This document shows positions 16,259 through 24,005 of a DNA stretch of 41,215 nt, one piece after another. The first letter of the stretch is position 1, and each line of letters begins with the position of its first letter. A program made the position numbers and the translations under genes. This DNA is from Bacteroidota bacterium (GTDB taxonomy: Bacteria; Bacteroidota; Bacteroidia; NS11-12g; UBA955). The notes under the pieces are model-generated. The model did not search any database. It was not told the DNA's origin and was given only the letters and a program-made list of their open reading frames with translations. Location: positions 1-41,215 of the forward strand of contig JANXMZ010000062.1 of assembly GCA_025354385.1 (NCBI GenBank), given 5' to 3'.

Positions 16259-17299
16259 ATGAAATTTAAAACAATACTCTTATTTTTATTAGTGGTTCGT
16301 TTTGTTAATACCCATGCCCAAGTTGAGAAACCAATGCCAACAGAAGCGCAATGGCAATCTTATTTTTATGCAAAAGAAGCTAGTATTAAAAAGAAATTGT
16401 ATCAATTGGTGTTGGAGGGTAAGGTAATGGCTTATAAGAATGATTCGTTATTAACGACTTATAGTTTAGAAGATATCAGGAAAAGAGGATCAACTGAAAA
16501 AATATTCAACATTAAGGGAAAAGATACGGCCATTTATGAACCAATGAAACCAACCGATTTGAAGGAATTTTGGTTTTGCAAACAAATGAGTACTTCTCCA
16601 TTCAATGAGGTTGAAAACAACAAATTTATAGCTGTTGTATTAACCTTTCAACCCACCTTTGGAGGCTTTAAGGCCAATATAAATCCTTTGTGTTGGTTAT
16701 TGGTTTCTGAAGTTAAAACAGTACTAAGTAAAGAAGACTATGAGTGGTTGCTACTCGTTTTTTATTATGTGAAAAATGACAATACTTTGTTGTATCGCAA
16801 TTCAGATAGGGGAGATGCCTATTGGGAAGTTAACCATGTAAAAATGTTAAATAATATTTCGAATGCCGATTCTACATTGTACAAAAAAATGGGACAGTCG
16901 TTTGCAAACAGTTCATTTTATTGTGATGCTTTTTGGTATGATGAAAGGAATAAAACCATTGCAGATATTTATGATTTTCAACAAAAGAAAACGATTTCTC
17001 ATTATGATTTTGAAGTTAAATATAAGGAAAAATTAACTGTATTTGTACCAACAGATATTTTTGACGCAACCAAAGGGAAGGACACTGTTATTTATAATCC
17101 ACGCGTATTAAACCATATTACAAGTCTCACCATAGATAAGGCCACCAACAAAATTAAGACCTTCAATTTCGAGATCACTGATTTAGATCAAGGAGGAAGA
17201 ATTTTGAAATTCTCTATGGATGCAGATATCTTTCGCAAAAGTGAAACATTGCCCACTTTGTTTTGGTTTTTCGAGGATTATTATCAGTGGAGTAAGTAG
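16259..17299 (+). CDS. Secreted protein with an internal repeat, function unknown
   Basis: 346 residues with a signal peptide ending near THAQ. A motif recurs in both halves: first SLEDIRKRG...KGKDTAIYEP, later PTDIFDATKGKDTVIYNP. The protein may therefore contain two copies of one module. The phrase DLKEFWFCKQMSTSPFN and the following beta-rich stretch faintly recall GldN, a periplasmic T9SS/gliding component that has a similar KEDWYFD block. This is a weak resemblance and not an assignment. It follows the NamZ-like gene by 49 bases on the same strand, so the two may be cotranscribed. I do not recognise a family with confidence. Confidence 0.7.
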   Translation: MKFKTILLFLLVVRFVNTHAQVEKPMPTEAQWQSYFYAKEASIKKKLYQLVLEGKVMAYKNDSLLTTYSLEDIRKRGSTEKIFNIKGKDTAIYEPMKPTDLKEFWFCKQMSTSPFNEVENNKFIAVVLTFQPTFGGFKANINPLCWLLVSEVKTVLSKEDYEWLLLVFYYVKNDNTLLYRNSDRGDAYWEVNHVKMLNNISNADSTLYKKMGQSFANSSFYCDAFWYDERNKTIADIYDFQQKKTISHYDFEVKYKEKLTVFVPTDIFDATKGKDTVIYNPRVLNHITSLTIDKATNKIKTFNFEITDLDQGGRILKFSMDADIFRKSETLPTLFWFFEDYYQWSK

Positions 17300-17369
17300 T
17301 TTTTAGGTTCCCAACTTAAAAATCCCCTTTATTCATTTAGAATTGGAATAGCATCAAAAATTAAATTGT

Positions 17370-17391
17370 GATAGTATCAAATGATATTATC
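17370..17391. promoter_or_regulatory. Operator-like dyad upstream of the VWA gene
   Basis: GATAGTATCA and TGATATTATC form 10-bp arms with one mismatch around AA, 57 bases before the ATG at 17449. This is the size and symmetry of a dimeric repressor site. No regulator is assigned. Confidence 0.3.
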
Positions 17392-17448
17392 ATCATGCCA
17401 AAAATTATACATCCCCAACTTTTTTTCCACTCGTTTGTTATCATTTAA

Positions 17449-18543
17449 ATGCAAAATTTTGTATTCACCGATTTCAGACCCGATGAGGATAAAAACAAGT
17501 TCGATGAACTCTTAGATATCTTTACCCAATTGCTGCAATATACCAATGGCGATGCTGGTGAAGCCCTCGATTGGATGCACCAGCTCGACAACCAACACCA
17601 TATTACCAATGGCGAATATGGCATGGGCGATTTTATACAAGATTTAAAAGACAAAGGTTATCTTAACGAGAACGAACAGAGTGGCGACTTTGAAGTCACC
17701 AATAAAACCGGTCAAGTTATTCGCAAGCAAAGTTTGGATGAGATATTCGGCAAATTAAAAAAAGCCAATAATGGCGAACACAAAACTACGGTCTCTGGTC
17801 AGGGCGATGAATTGAGCAGCGATAGCAAGCCCTACGACTACGGCGATAGTTTAGAGAATATTAATTTCACTGCCTCTATTCGAAATGCGCAAATTAACCA
17901 TGGTATTGATGAGTTTAATTTAACGAGCGATGACCTTGAAATCAACGAGCGCGAAAATAAAAGTAATAATAGCACTGTTCTGATGATTGATATCAGTCAC
18001 AGTATGATCTTATATGGCGAAGACCGTATAACACCTGCCAAAAAAGTAGCCATGGCTTTGGCCGAATTGATTAAAACCCGTTACCCCAAAGATACTCTAG
18101 ATATCATTGTATTTGGCAACGATGCCTGGCCTGTCGAAGTGAAAGATTTACCCTTCTTAAAAGTAGGACCTTATCACACCAATACCTATGCGGGTTTGGA
18201 GTTGGCCATGAATTTATTGCGCAGAAGAAAAACCGCCAACAAGCAAATCTTCATGATTACAGATGGCAAACCTACGTGCTTAAGAGAAGGCAATCGCTAT
18301 TATAAAAACAGTTGGGGCCTCGACCGTAAAATACTGAACAAGACCTTAACCATGGCTGCGCAATGTAGAAGGTTGCATATCCCTATTACCACCTTTATGA
18401 TAGCCAAAGACCCTTGGTTAGTGAAATTTGTTGAGGAGTTTACACGCACCAATAATGGCAAAGCTTTTTACAGTTCGCTGAATGGTTTGGGTGATTATAT
18501 TTTTGAGGATTATATTAAGAACCGGAGGAAGACGGTGAGGTAA
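17449..18543 (+). CDS. VWA-domain protein (CoxE-like)
   Basis: 364 residues, no signal peptide, so cytosolic. The N-terminal 170 residues are acidic and probably helical. The von Willebrand A domain follows, with a complete metal-binding MIDAS: DISHS (181-185), Thr246 in HTNTYAGLE and Asp272 in ITDGKPT. Such proteins usually work with a MoxR- or ChlI-type AAA+ ATPase encoded next to them, the VWA part recruiting the substrate. No such ATPase is found in this window, so the partner is elsewhere or absent. Substrate unknown. Spacing to both neighbours is over 140 bases, so it is probably transcribed alone. Confidence 0.85.
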   Translation: MQNFVFTDFRPDEDKNKFDELLDIFTQLLQYTNGDAGEALDWMHQLDNQHHITNGEYGMGDFIQDLKDKGYLNENEQSGDFEVTNKTGQVIRKQSLDEIFGKLKKANNGEHKTTVSGQGDELSSDSKPYDYGDSLENINFTASIRNAQINHGIDEFNLTSDDLEINERENKSNNSTVLMIDISHSMILYGEDRITPAKKVAMALAELIKTRYPKDTLDIIVFGNDAWPVEVKDLPFLKVGPYHTNTYAGLELAMNLLRRRKTANKQIFMITDGKPTCLREGNRYYKNSWGLDRKILNKTLTMAAQCRRLHIPITTFMIAKDPWLVKFVEEFTRTNNGKAFYSSLNGLGDYIFEDYIKNRRKTVR

Positions 18544-18714
18544 AACTTAATAGAGCTGTCAAACACACAATAACTTTTATCTAATTTTAGTCGCTAACAG
18601 TGTTCACTTTTTTGCAATGCTGTTTTTGATGCCTATAATTGTATCCTATCAGTTGTAATTGAATTTTACATAGCTGTTTCAACGAAGAACTATAAAAAAT
18701 ACCGCGCTAAGAAA

Positions 18715-19293
18715 ATGAATTCAATTCTCGACCAACTTATGTTAAATTTTCCGCTCGACAAAATTGATATGGAATTATTGCAAAGCAAAATTAAAACCAA
18801 GCATGTTGCAAAGGGAGAAATTTTACAAATGAAAGGGGAATTGTCGAATAATTTTTATTTTGTGAAACAAGGATTGCTTCGCTCTTATGTGATTGATGAT
18901 AATGGGAAGGAGCACATCTTTATGTTTGCCCCCGAAGGATGGATTATTGCAGATAATGTTTCGAATGCCATACAAGTACCCTCCGAATTATTTATAGATG
19001 CTTTAGAGGCAAGTGAAATTGAAATATGCAACAAACATTTTTTTGAAGAAGCCATGGCACAACATTCACAAGTAGTTGCAGTTAGTACCAAAAAATTAAT
19101 CAATCGTATGGCTGTTTTGCAAAGACGGGTTATTATGTTGATGAGCGCAAGTGCGATGCAGCGTTACGAACATTTTTTAGAAACCTATCCGAACATTGTA
19201 CAGCGTGTGCCTCAAAAAATGATTGCTTCCTATTTGGGAATTACCCCCGAAGCGCTCAGTAAAATACGAGGCGGAATGACGCGTAAAAAATAA
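18715..19293 (+). CDS. Crp/Fnr family transcriptional regulator
   Basis: 192 residues. An N-terminal cyclic-nucleotide-binding-type beta barrel (about 20-115; KGEILQMKGELSNNFYFVKQGLLRSY, then GKEHIFMFAPEGWIIAD) leads through a long helix into a short winged-helix region. QKMIASYLGITPEALSKIRGG near the C-terminus is the recognition helix-turn-helix typical of these Bacteroidota Crp-like proteins. No Cys cluster for iron-sulphur binding is present, and the ligand is unknown. The gene is followed on the same strand by a YceI gene and a four-TM protein, which are likely targets. Confidence 0.9.
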   Translation: MNSILDQLMLNFPLDKIDMELLQSKIKTKHVAKGEILQMKGELSNNFYFVKQGLLRSYVIDDNGKEHIFMFAPEGWIIADNVSNAIQVPSELFIDALEASEIEICNKHFFEEAMAQHSQVVAVSTKKLINRMAVLQRRVIMLMSASAMQRYEHFLETYPNIVQRVPQKMIASYLGITPEALSKIRGGMTRKK

Positions 19294-19376
19294 ATTAATA
19301 CTACTTATTTATTAATCTAGGTTAATGCACAAGTGTTTGAGTAGGTCGATTTTTGTAATATTAATTCGATAATAAA

Positions 19377-19907
19377 ATGAAAAAGTATTTATTTTCGGTT
19401 GCTGTCATCGCAACCCTTCTAACATCAGGCTTTACAACCATTAGCAATAGCAATTGGAAAATTGCTGAAAACTATTCTATCAAATTTATTAGCGAGCATC
19501 CATCCGGTGTATTCACAGCGCTTAAAGGTGATATCGTATTTGATGAGAACAATTTGGCCTCTTCAAAATTCAATGTCGAAGTAGATGCCGCAACCATTAA
19601 CACAGGGAATGGCATGCGCAACAAACATGCTAAAAGCGATAAATGGTTTGATGTAAAACAATATCCTAATATCAAATTTAATTCAAGCAGTATCATCAAA
19701 TCTGCAACTGGTTATACAGTTACCGGAACCCTTGACATGCATGGTGTTCAGAAAACCATTAGCATACCTTTTACTTTTGCAAACAATAACTTCAATGGTA
19801 GTTTTAATGTTAACCGTTTGGAATACAAAATAGGAACAACCGAAGGCATGTCTGCAAAAGCTTCGACTGCTATTAAAATTGAACTTTCTGTACCTGTTAC
19901 AAAATAA
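19377..19907 (+). CDS. YceI-family secreted protein
   Basis: 176 residues with a signal peptide (about 1-20). The YceI lipocalin-like barrel is clear: SIKFISEHPSGVFTALKGDIVFDENN, then HAKSDKWFDVKQYPNIKF, then VTGTLDMHGVQKTISIPFTF. Family members bind isoprenoid or amphiphilic lipids such as polyprenols in the periplasm. Ligand here unknown. It lies 83 bases after the Crp/Fnr gene and 7 bases before the membrane protein gene, so it is cotranscribed with the latter. Confidence 0.92.
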   Translation: MKKYLFSVAVIATLLTSGFTTISNSNWKIAENYSIKFISEHPSGVFTALKGDIVFDENNLASSKFNVEVDAATINTGNGMRNKHAKSDKWFDVKQYPNIKFNSSSIIKSATGYTVTGTLDMHGVQKTISIPFTFANNNFNGSFNVNRLEYKIGTTEGMSAKASTAIKIELSVPVTK

Positions 19908-19914
19908 TTGAAGG

Positions 19915-20307
19915 ATGAAAACAACCTTTTTTCATGGTATGCTTGCGGGAATACTCGCGGGAATCGCATCGGTCGTTTATAGTCAAGTGTATTGCCAAGC
20001 TTTGTTGCTCAATTTCTCGAAAGTAGTGAATGCTTCTGGTATGATTGGTGCTTCTATTTTTGGCTGCGTTCTAGCCTCACTAGGGTATCATTTTTTTTCA
20101 AAATTTGTAAGGAGAAATGTCAATACGTGGTTCAATATAATTTTTTTAATCTTGACATTTGCTTCTTGCATAGGCATTTTCTCTGCCGAATTGCCCATGG
20201 ATATCGAGTCGCCCGAAATGTTTATTGGTTTAACCATGCCCATGCATCTTTTTCCATTCATGTTTTGGTTAGCGGTGAAACCACTCTTTGAAAAGAGGCC
20301 TGCATAA
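19915..20307 (+). CDS. Four-helix membrane protein beside YceI
   Basis: 130 residues with four hydrophobic helices at about 7-27, 40-62, 72-92 and 103-122. The final segment, GLTMPMHLFPFMFWLAVKPLF, carries conserved-looking Pro, Met and His residues. I recall similar proteins next to YceI genes in other Bacteroidota but know no function. Starts 7 bases after YceI behind an AAGG sequence and ends 11 bases before the convergent beta-lactamase-like gene. Confidence 0.75.
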   Translation: MKTTFFHGMLAGILAGIASVVYSQVYCQALLLNFSKVVNASGMIGASIFGCVLASLGYHFFSKFVRRNVNTWFNIIFLILTFASCIGIFSAELPMDIESPEMFIGLTMPMHLFPFMFWLAVKPLFEKRPA

Positions 20308-20318
20308 TTGATAATATT

Positions 20319-21446
20319 TTACTTCGCATCTATCAGCCACTGCCCTAACCTCACCTCATCCACCTGGCCAGCACTGCTGTGATTATTGGTTAATATTACG
20401 AAGCAAATATCTTTATCAAATCGGTTCCAGAAGAAGGTCCAGAAGCCCCGCCACCAGCCGTTGTGATAGGTCCACATACCATTAGGTGTTAACTTTAAAC
20501 GAAAGCCTAAACCATAACTACCGCCGTATACATTCGGTCCAAAACTAGGGGTTTGCAACATGGCCATTAAGTCTTTATTCAATAAGCGCCCATCTAATAA
20601 ACCGCGGTGAAAAAGAAACATATCCTCTACACTGCTATAAGCACTTTTATCACCTAAAATACCATCCATGTAATAGGTTTCGTTGTACACGTATTTATCG
20701 AAGCGGCCAGTCATTACAGGCGAATGATTCGAGGGAGGTTTGTAACCATAGAAAAAAGTATTACGCATGCCACAGGGTTTAAAAATGTTTTCTCTTACAA
20801 ATTCAGGAAAACTTTTACCAGAAACTGCTTCAACTAACACTGCTAGAAAGGCAAAATTAGAATTGCAATAACAAAATGACACATCTGGTTTTAAATAAGG
20901 CGTTGGTTGGTGTTTCACCATAAAGTCATAAAAATCCTTATTGCACATACAACGTCCGGTATCTTGCCAGTATCCATCAGTAAAATACATATAGTTGGCC
21001 AATCCGCTGCGGTGATTTAAAAGCTGATGAACAGTTACATCGCTGTATGGGAAATCTTTTAAATAAAACTTAACGCTACTATCAATATTGATTTTTTTGC
21101 GCTGTACCAATAAGAGAGTGGCCACTCCTGTAATGGTTTTAGATACTGAGGCCAATTGAAACAAGCCATTTAAAGGCATGGGTTCTTTTTTATTAAGGTC
21201 GGCAAAGCCATATGCTTTCTTAAATAATTTATGGCCTTTTGACATCAATACGGTGCCGTTAAAATCGCACCCAAAATAGGCATCTATGCTATCGGTAAAA
21301 GTTTTGCTAAAAGAAGAAAAGGTATCGTTTAAATTGTAAAATGAATCTGCAGCGAATACAGACTTTTTAATATTGGAATTTACAGGGCTATTGCATTGTG
21401 AAAATAGAAAAATGAGGAGCGTAAATACTAGTAATCTGGATATCAT
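20319..21446 (-). CDS. Serine beta-lactamase-family lipoprotein (class C / DD-peptidase-like hydrolase)
   Basis: 375 residues. A hydrophobic leader ends at FSQC (Cys18, likely lipidated). The beta-lactamase fold motifs are present: SVSK with Ser100 and Lys103, YCN (193-195) and a YHNG block near the C-terminus in place of KTG. This matches the esterase/peptidase branch usually called serine hydrolase, so antibiotic hydrolysis should not be assumed. The ATG at 21446 lies only 3 bases from a terminator hairpin, leaving no room for a ribosome site. No other ATG is available in the leader. Convergent with the gene ending at 20307. Confidence 0.88.
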   Translation of the reverse strand: MISRLLVFTLLIFLFSQCNSPVNSNIKKSVFAADSFYNLNDTFSSFSKTFTDSIDAYFGCDFNGTVLMSKGHKLFKKAYGFADLNKKEPMPLNGLFQLASVSKTITGVATLLLVQRKKINIDSSVKFYLKDFPYSDVTVHQLLNHRSGLANYMYFTDGYWQDTGRCMCNKDFYDFMVKHQPTPYLKPDVSFCYCNSNFAFLAVLVEAVSGKSFPEFVRENIFKPCGMRNTFFYGYKPPSNHSPVMTGRFDKYVYNETYYMDGILGDKSAYSSVEDMFLFHRGLLDGRLLNKDLMAMLQTPSFGPNVYGGSYGLGFRLKLTPNGMWTYHNGWWRGFWTFFWNRFDKDICFVILTNNHSSAGQVDEVRLGQWLIDAK

Positions 21447-21449
21447 AAA

Positions 21450-21483
21450 AAAGTCCCGAAAAATATTACTTTTTCGGGACTTT
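21450..21483 (-). terminator. Rho-independent terminator between the two lipoprotein genes
   Basis: Perfect 14-bp stem (AAAGTCCCGAAAAA with its complement) and a 6-base loop, with T residues on the minus strand. It ends the 22397-21504 transcript and abuts the start codon of the next gene at 21446. Confidence 0.88.
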
Positions 21484-21503
21484 GAAATTATTGTTACTTA
21501 CAA

Positions 21504-22397
21504 TTAACGAACAGTATAAATATATTCTTTATTGTTGATGGTCGCCTTTGCTGTTAAGTCGCAAGCAGCATCGTTATAGGGATCGTAATCTATTTTAATT
21601 GTTTTTCCAGACGATGTATTGGTAAGGGTAATTTTACCAGTAACAAAAGTGCGGGCGCAACCTGTTTGTATCTTTTTATGCAAAGCTTGATCAATGGTAA
21701 TGGTAAAGCTTTCACCTTTGCGGTTAACACCGCTTGCATTACCTGTAATATCAAATTCATCTCCTAATAATCCGGCACCTAGGTCCACAGTTTTGGTAAT
21801 TGTTCTATCACTCTGCCAAGAAACAGTTCCGTTAGAATTGGTTGCAGTGGCATTGCTTACTTTTACATTGATGCTGGAGGCACTGGTTCTGGTAAGGGTT
21901 ATTGTGCCTGTTAGTTTGGTCATTTTCGTGCCATCGCTACCACCGTAAAAATTATCGGCATCAGCAGCAGAAACTGTGAATACAGTTCCAATTTCGTTGT
22001 AGCGTTTAGTAGAGCTTATGTGCAATACACCTGCTCTGTATCTGCCATCGTTGCAAAGCGTTCCATAAGGCAAAGTGGATTTTAAAGCACCAAAATCTAT
22101 GGTACATTCAATGCCGTCTCCATCGCTGTAACTGCTGTCTGTAAAGTTTACAATGGCGCCACTCGGTAATAGCGTATTGCCACCTCTGGTTCTGGTATCA
22201 TTGCTGGCAAAGTCATCTGTAATGTCAAATACAGAGGTGAATTCGTTTTCTGCTGTGGAATTGTCTTCAGCAGAAGTAATGGTTTGTACAGTTTCGGCTT
22301 GATCTTTTTTGCAAGAATAAAATGTTACAGAAATACCTGCTAAAAAGAATGCGCTAAGAATAATTTTAGTAGCGCTGGGTTTTGTTAGTTGTTTCAT
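21504..22397 (-). CDS. Lipoprotein of unknown function
   Basis: 297 residues. A leader with a hydrophobic core ends at FYSC (Cys29) followed by KKDQ, a typical Bacteroidota lipoprotein start. After an acidic Ser/Thr/Glu linker the protein is rich in Gly, Ser, Thr and Asp, with alternating beta strands (for example GTITLTRTSASSINVKVSN and GKITLTNTSSGKTIKIDYD). Cys residues in ECTID, TLCND, TGCAR and AACD may form disulphides. It is likely a beta-sandwich surface protein. I do not recognise the family. It has its own terminator. Confidence 0.78.
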   Translation of the reverse strand: MKQLTKPSATKIILSAFFLAGISVTFYSCKKDQAETVQTITSAEDNSTAENEFTSVFDITDDFASNDTRTRGGNTLLPSGAIVNFTDSSYSDGDGIECTIDFGALKSTLPYGTLCNDGRYRAGVLHISSTKRYNEIGTVFTVSAADADNFYGGSDGTKMTKLTGTITLTRTSASSINVKVSNATATNSNGTVSWQSDRTITKTVDLGAGLLGDEFDITGNASGVNRKGESFTITIDQALHKKIQTGCARTFVTGKITLTNTSSGKTIKIDYDPYNDAACDLTAKATINNKEYIYTVR

Positions 22398-22467
22398 ATG
22401 TGTTATTTGTTAGTTTATCTGATTGCTTGTTTTGACTATGGCAAGTCAAAAAGGTTGTCAGTGTTTT

Positions 22468-23649
22468 TTAAAGATTCTCAAGAATAATGCCAGAAATTTT
22501 TTCAATGGCTTCATTGTCAATGATTAAAGGGGGAGCCAAGCGAATTTTATTTTCGCTATACAGGAACCAATCTATTAATAATCCAGACTTTACACAATTG
22601 TCAATTACTTTTCTACAGTAGTTTTTGTCTACTAAATCTATGGCCAACATTAAACCCTTACCACTTATTTCCATAATATTAGGATGAACCAATAAGGCCC
22701 TGAATAATTGTTCATTTTTTAAAGCCTTTTGAGGTAGATCATTGTCAATAATAAAATTTAATGCAGCCAAAGAAGCTGCACAACTCACTGGATGACCGCC
22801 AAAAGTATTGATATGACCCAAAACGGGATTATCTTGAAACAGGTCCATGATTTTTTTATCGGCAATAAAACACCCCAATGGCATGCCACCACCAAAGCCT
22901 TTGGCGAGTACTAAAATATCGGGAGTAATGCCATAGTGCTGCAATGCGAATAAACCGCCACAACGCCCATATCCACTTTGTATTTCATCGAACACCAGCA
23001 GAGCGCCTGTTTCATTGCAACGTTTTCTAATAGCTTTTAAATAGATCAGGTCACTTGGCATATAACCTTTCTCCCCCATAATTGGTTCTATAAAAACAGC
23101 CGCAGTGGCTTCAGTAATTTTGCTATCTATTTCACTCAAGTCGTTTTGATGAATGAAAGAAATGCCTGGTAATAAGGGGATAAATTTCTGACTAAAATAA
23201 GCATCACTCATCAAACTGAGTGCGCCATGAGTACCTCCATGGTAGGCTAAATATTGGGCGGTAAAATGATGCCGACCTGTCACGCGTTTCGCCAATTTCA
23301 TAGCGCCTTCTATGGCTTCGCTGCCGCTGTTTACAAAGTATACACTGTTTAAACTTTCTGGCAGTAATGTCGCCAAATGAGTGGCCAACATCACTTGAGG
23401 CTCTTGAACCATTTCGCCATAAACCATTAAATGCATGTATTGGTCGAGCTGATTTTTGATAGCCTCCATAACCTGTTTATTGCCATGCCCCACATTGCTA
23501 ACGCCTATACCCGATATGCAATCCAAATACGTTTTGTTTTTTGAATACATATAGATCCCTTCGGCTCGTAATATTTCTAGCGCTAAAGGTGCTGCAGAAG
23601 TCTGACCAACATGTTTAAGAAAAAGGCGGTTGAGTGAGTTCGTGTGCAA
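22468..23649 (-). CDS. Class III PLP-dependent aminotransferase (acetylornithine/ornithine type)
   Basis: 393 residues. Fold-type I class III motifs: NSGSEAIEGAMKLAKR (108-121), FDEIQSGYGRCG with Asp221, and the PLP lysine Lys250 in LAKGFGGGMPLG. The enzyme transfers an omega amino group; close relatives act on acetylornithine, ornithine, lysine or putrescine. The substrate cannot be fixed from sequence. The frame opens with TTG at 23649. No ATG occurs before residue 34, although the preceding stretch LFLKHVGQTSAAPLALE is typical of the family start, so TTG is accepted. It is divergent from cyanophycin synthetase (Asp-Arg polymer), which makes an arginine/ornithine role plausible. Confidence 0.88.
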   Translation of the reverse strand: MHTNSLNRLFLKHVGQTSAAPLALEILRAEGIYMYSKNKTYLDCISGIGVSNVGHGNKQVMEAIKNQLDQYMHLMVYGEMVQEPQVMLATHLATLLPESLNSVYFVNSGSEAIEGAMKLAKRVTGRHHFTAQYLAYHGGTHGALSLMSDAYFSQKFIPLLPGISFIHQNDLSEIDSKITEATAAVFIEPIMGEKGYMPSDLIYLKAIRKRCNETGALLVFDEIQSGYGRCGGLFALQHYGITPDILVLAKGFGGGMPLGCFIADKKIMDLFQDNPVLGHINTFGGHPVSCAASLAALNFIIDNDLPQKALKNEQLFRALLVHPNIMEISGKGLMLAIDLVDKNYCRKVIDNCVKSGLLIDWFLYSENKIRLAPPLIIDNEAIEKISGIILENL

Positions 23650-24005
23650 GATTGTAAAATAATTAATGCCATTTAAGACTTTGCAAATTTATATTTAAAC
23701 CACCTAAGTTTTATATACTCATCCTAATTGATTTTTGGATGAAATTTTCTCTTGGGAAACTAACCTCGAAGCAACACCGAAGGTAAAATTAGTCTAGGAT
23801 GCTTTTACCTTTCCCCTCAGTTATAAGGTTCCGTATAGCAGTATAAAATAAAAAGAACATAAGGGTGCAAAAAAACTTTTGTTGGAATGCCTTATTTATT
23901 TTTGATAATAACCGTGCATAAACTTGTTTATATGGCAAATGTTTGCTTTTTTGCACAACAGTAATATAATCTCCCAACCATTCTTAAACCATAAATTATT
24001 CTGAT
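23650..24005. other. 356-bp divergent intergenic region, aminotransferase / cphA
   Basis: Holds the two promoter regions. On the minus strand there is a TAnnTTTG box at 23684-23691. On the plus strand TATTTTTG at 23897-23904 is a candidate -7 box for cphA, though the TTTG upstream is only 15 bases away. A 62-codon minus frame in the middle has no family features and is taken as chance. Confidence 0.4.
23684..23691 (-). promoter_or_regulatory. Candidate -7 box of the aminotransferase gene
   Basis: TAAATTTG on the minus strand matches TAnnTTTG, about 34 bases upstream of the TTG start at 23649. It supports a start near 23649. No -33 element was identified. Confidence 0.4.

Noticed and set aside
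20319..21446. Antibiotic resistance beta-lactamase
   Set aside because: Motifs fit the broad serine hydrolase family with HNG in place of KTG; no evidence of antibiotic hydrolysis.
23789..23977. 62-codon minus-strand frame in the cphA upstream region
   Set aside because: No family features, no promoter or ribosome site, and it lies across the likely cphA promoter.
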